DNA from: Hujiaoplasma nucleasis
GTDB lineage: Bacteria; Bacillota_I; Bacilli_A; Izemoplasmatales; Hujiaoplasmataceae
Direction of reading: 5' to 3'
DNA: 64,000 nucleotides
NCBI RefSeq assembly: GCF_013745115.1
Contig: NZ_CP051151.1
Location: 1,550,001-1,614,000, forward strand
The notes beneath the pieces were generated by a model. That model was not told the origin of the DNA, ran no database searches, and saw nothing but the letters and a program-made list of their open reading frames with translations. Shown here piece after piece: positions 63,138 through 64,000 of this stretch. The stretch's first letter is position 1. Every line of letters starts with the position of its first letter. The position numbers and the translations under genes were made by a program.

Positions 63138-64000
63138 TAGTTTTCACCCGCCTTTGTTTCAAGATGATTAATATCATCTTTTTTCTTTTTCTTGAATTTA
63201 ACTTTTTTAAAGATGGTACCAATCTTATCAAGATTTTGTGTCATGATTAAAGCGAAGGCACTGAAATATAAGATTACAGCAATGATTATATCTACGATTT
63301 CTTTGACAAAACCAACACTTTGCATTGGTCCACCAGCAATTTCAATATAAGCAACAAACATGGTTGAGAAGATAACACCAATTGGATTAGATGAAGCCAA
63401 TAAAGCAACAGGAATACCATCAAATCCGGCACCAGCAATGACATTTTCTACAGCGTAAACATTACCTAAATTATAAACGCTTGGTCCAAGGATAAACAAA
63501 GCGCCACCTAAACCAGCCAACATACCTGAAATAGCCATAGATAAGATTATACTTTTTTTCTCGTTAACACCAGCGTATTTTGCAGCATCACGATTTAAAC
63601 CAACACTTTTAAGTTCACGACCAAAAACAGTTTTGTTTAAGATAAAGTAAATTAAAATAGCAGTACCTAAAGCGATAAAAATAGAAATATCAAGACCACT
63701 ATTAGGGAACATAGTATCAAAAAAACCATATGATGTTCTAGCGTTTTGATCAACAGCGATTGTTCTATTGGTGGTTCCATTAATGACTTTTGTTTTCAAA
63801 TAGTCAGAGTTTAATAAACCATTAACAACATACATGGCAACGTAATTAAACATAATTGAAGTAATAACTTCGTGAACATTATATTTGGCTTTAAAAATAC
63901 CCGGGATAGCACCCCAAATAAATCCTGAAGCCATACCTGCTAAAACAGCAACAATCCATTGGAAAGAATTTAATTTATCACCAAGGATTCCTACCAAAGC
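63137..64000 (-). CDS. ABC-type nucleoside/BMP permease, first subunit (NupP/YufP-like), partial
   Basis: C-terminal 286 or more residues of a permease. The frame is open to the right edge, so the N-terminus is missing. TM-rich, with GLNRDAAKYAGVNEKK, the usual cytoplasmic coupling loop, and GAGFDGIPVALLASSNPIG. The C-terminal tail is strongly basic (KKVKFKKKKKDD). Pairs with the following subunit in one importer. Confidence 0.9.
   Translation of the reverse strand, partial: ALVGILGDKLNSFQWIVAVLAGMASGFIWGAIPGIFKAKYNVHEVITSIMFNYVAMYVVNGLLNSDYLKTKVINGTTNRTIAVDQNARTSYGFFDTMFPNSGLDISIFIALGTAILIYFILNKTVFGRELKSVGLNRDAAKYAGVNEKKSIILSMAISGMLAGLGGALFILGPSVYNLGNVYAVENVIAGAGFDGIPVALLASSNPIGVIFSTMFVAYIEIAGGPMQSVGFVKEIVDIIIAVILYFSAFALIMTQNLDKIGTIFKKVKFKKKKKDDINHLETKAGEN

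Noticed and set aside
1-64000. Recoded TGA (Mycoplasma code)
   Set aside because: TGA ends feoA, the dtxR-like gene and the sigma factor exactly where family length predicts, and TGG is used for Trp.

Overview
The window is AT-rich DNA from a Gram-positive-type bacterium that reads TGA as stop (clear TGA stops at 15731-15733, 18302-18304 and 34350-34352). The trmFO-xerC/codV pair, a feoA-feoB-dtxR operon, YtrA-type and PadR-type regulator modules, lipoproteins and Rho-independent terminators point to Bacillota. The base composition would fit a Mollicutes-related lineage that keeps the standard code (Acholeplasma/Izemoplasma-like), but that placement is inference. I saw no rRNA, tRNA or CRISPR array.

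Layout. 1-7200: the end of uppP, then an exopolysaccharide/capsule control block (Wzz-like protein, BY-kinase, PHP-type tyrosine phosphatase), an OmpR-type two-component system and a membrane-bound nucleotide-sugar dehydratase. 7289-15395: a TrmA-family protein lacking its catalytic residues, fhs, a small unknown, an HD hydrolase, a MATE exporter, an ABC exporter and an alpha/beta hydrolase. 15400-18317: the ferrous-iron operon. 18375-22349: trmFO, xerC/codV, a cytosolic GH13 amylase and rlmH.

22332 to about 39107 is the most interesting part. The last codons of rlmH (E-P-Y-H-K-stop) and about 45 bases after them recur at about 27708, 29182, 33354 and 39057. The 18-base cores closely match the integration-site consensus of staphylococcal SCC elements, which also insert at the 3' end of rlmH. 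I read the region as an SCC-like composite island of at least four segments. Segment A holds a PHP-domain ATPase with a small partner and two DUF4238 proteins flanking a membrane protein. Segment B holds a membrane protein. Segment C holds a Hachiman-like HamA/HamB pair plus a RES-domain protein. Segment D holds an ECF sigma factor, a 1009-residue membrane-anchored ectodomain protein and a lipoprotein. Segments A and C begin with the same roughly 185-base terminator-promoter-leader module although their genes are unrelated. No Ccr recombinase is present in the window.

39132-50027: small accessory genes (two GNATs, a GFA-family protein, an ABC/GntR operon with a clear operator, a 7TM-GGDEF protein, an aldo-keto reductase, a LytTR/membrane-protein pair, an MFS transporter and an unknown membrane protein). 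50085-64000: an M13 peptidase, a PlsC with an inserted zinc ribbon, a GltS-like carrier, two more GGDEF proteins, a PadR-HAAS-DUF4097 module, an RluF-like pseudouridine synthase, a lipoprotein cyclophilin, a GNAT, an IS91-like transposase fragment and the last two genes of a BMP/Nup-type nucleoside ABC importer.
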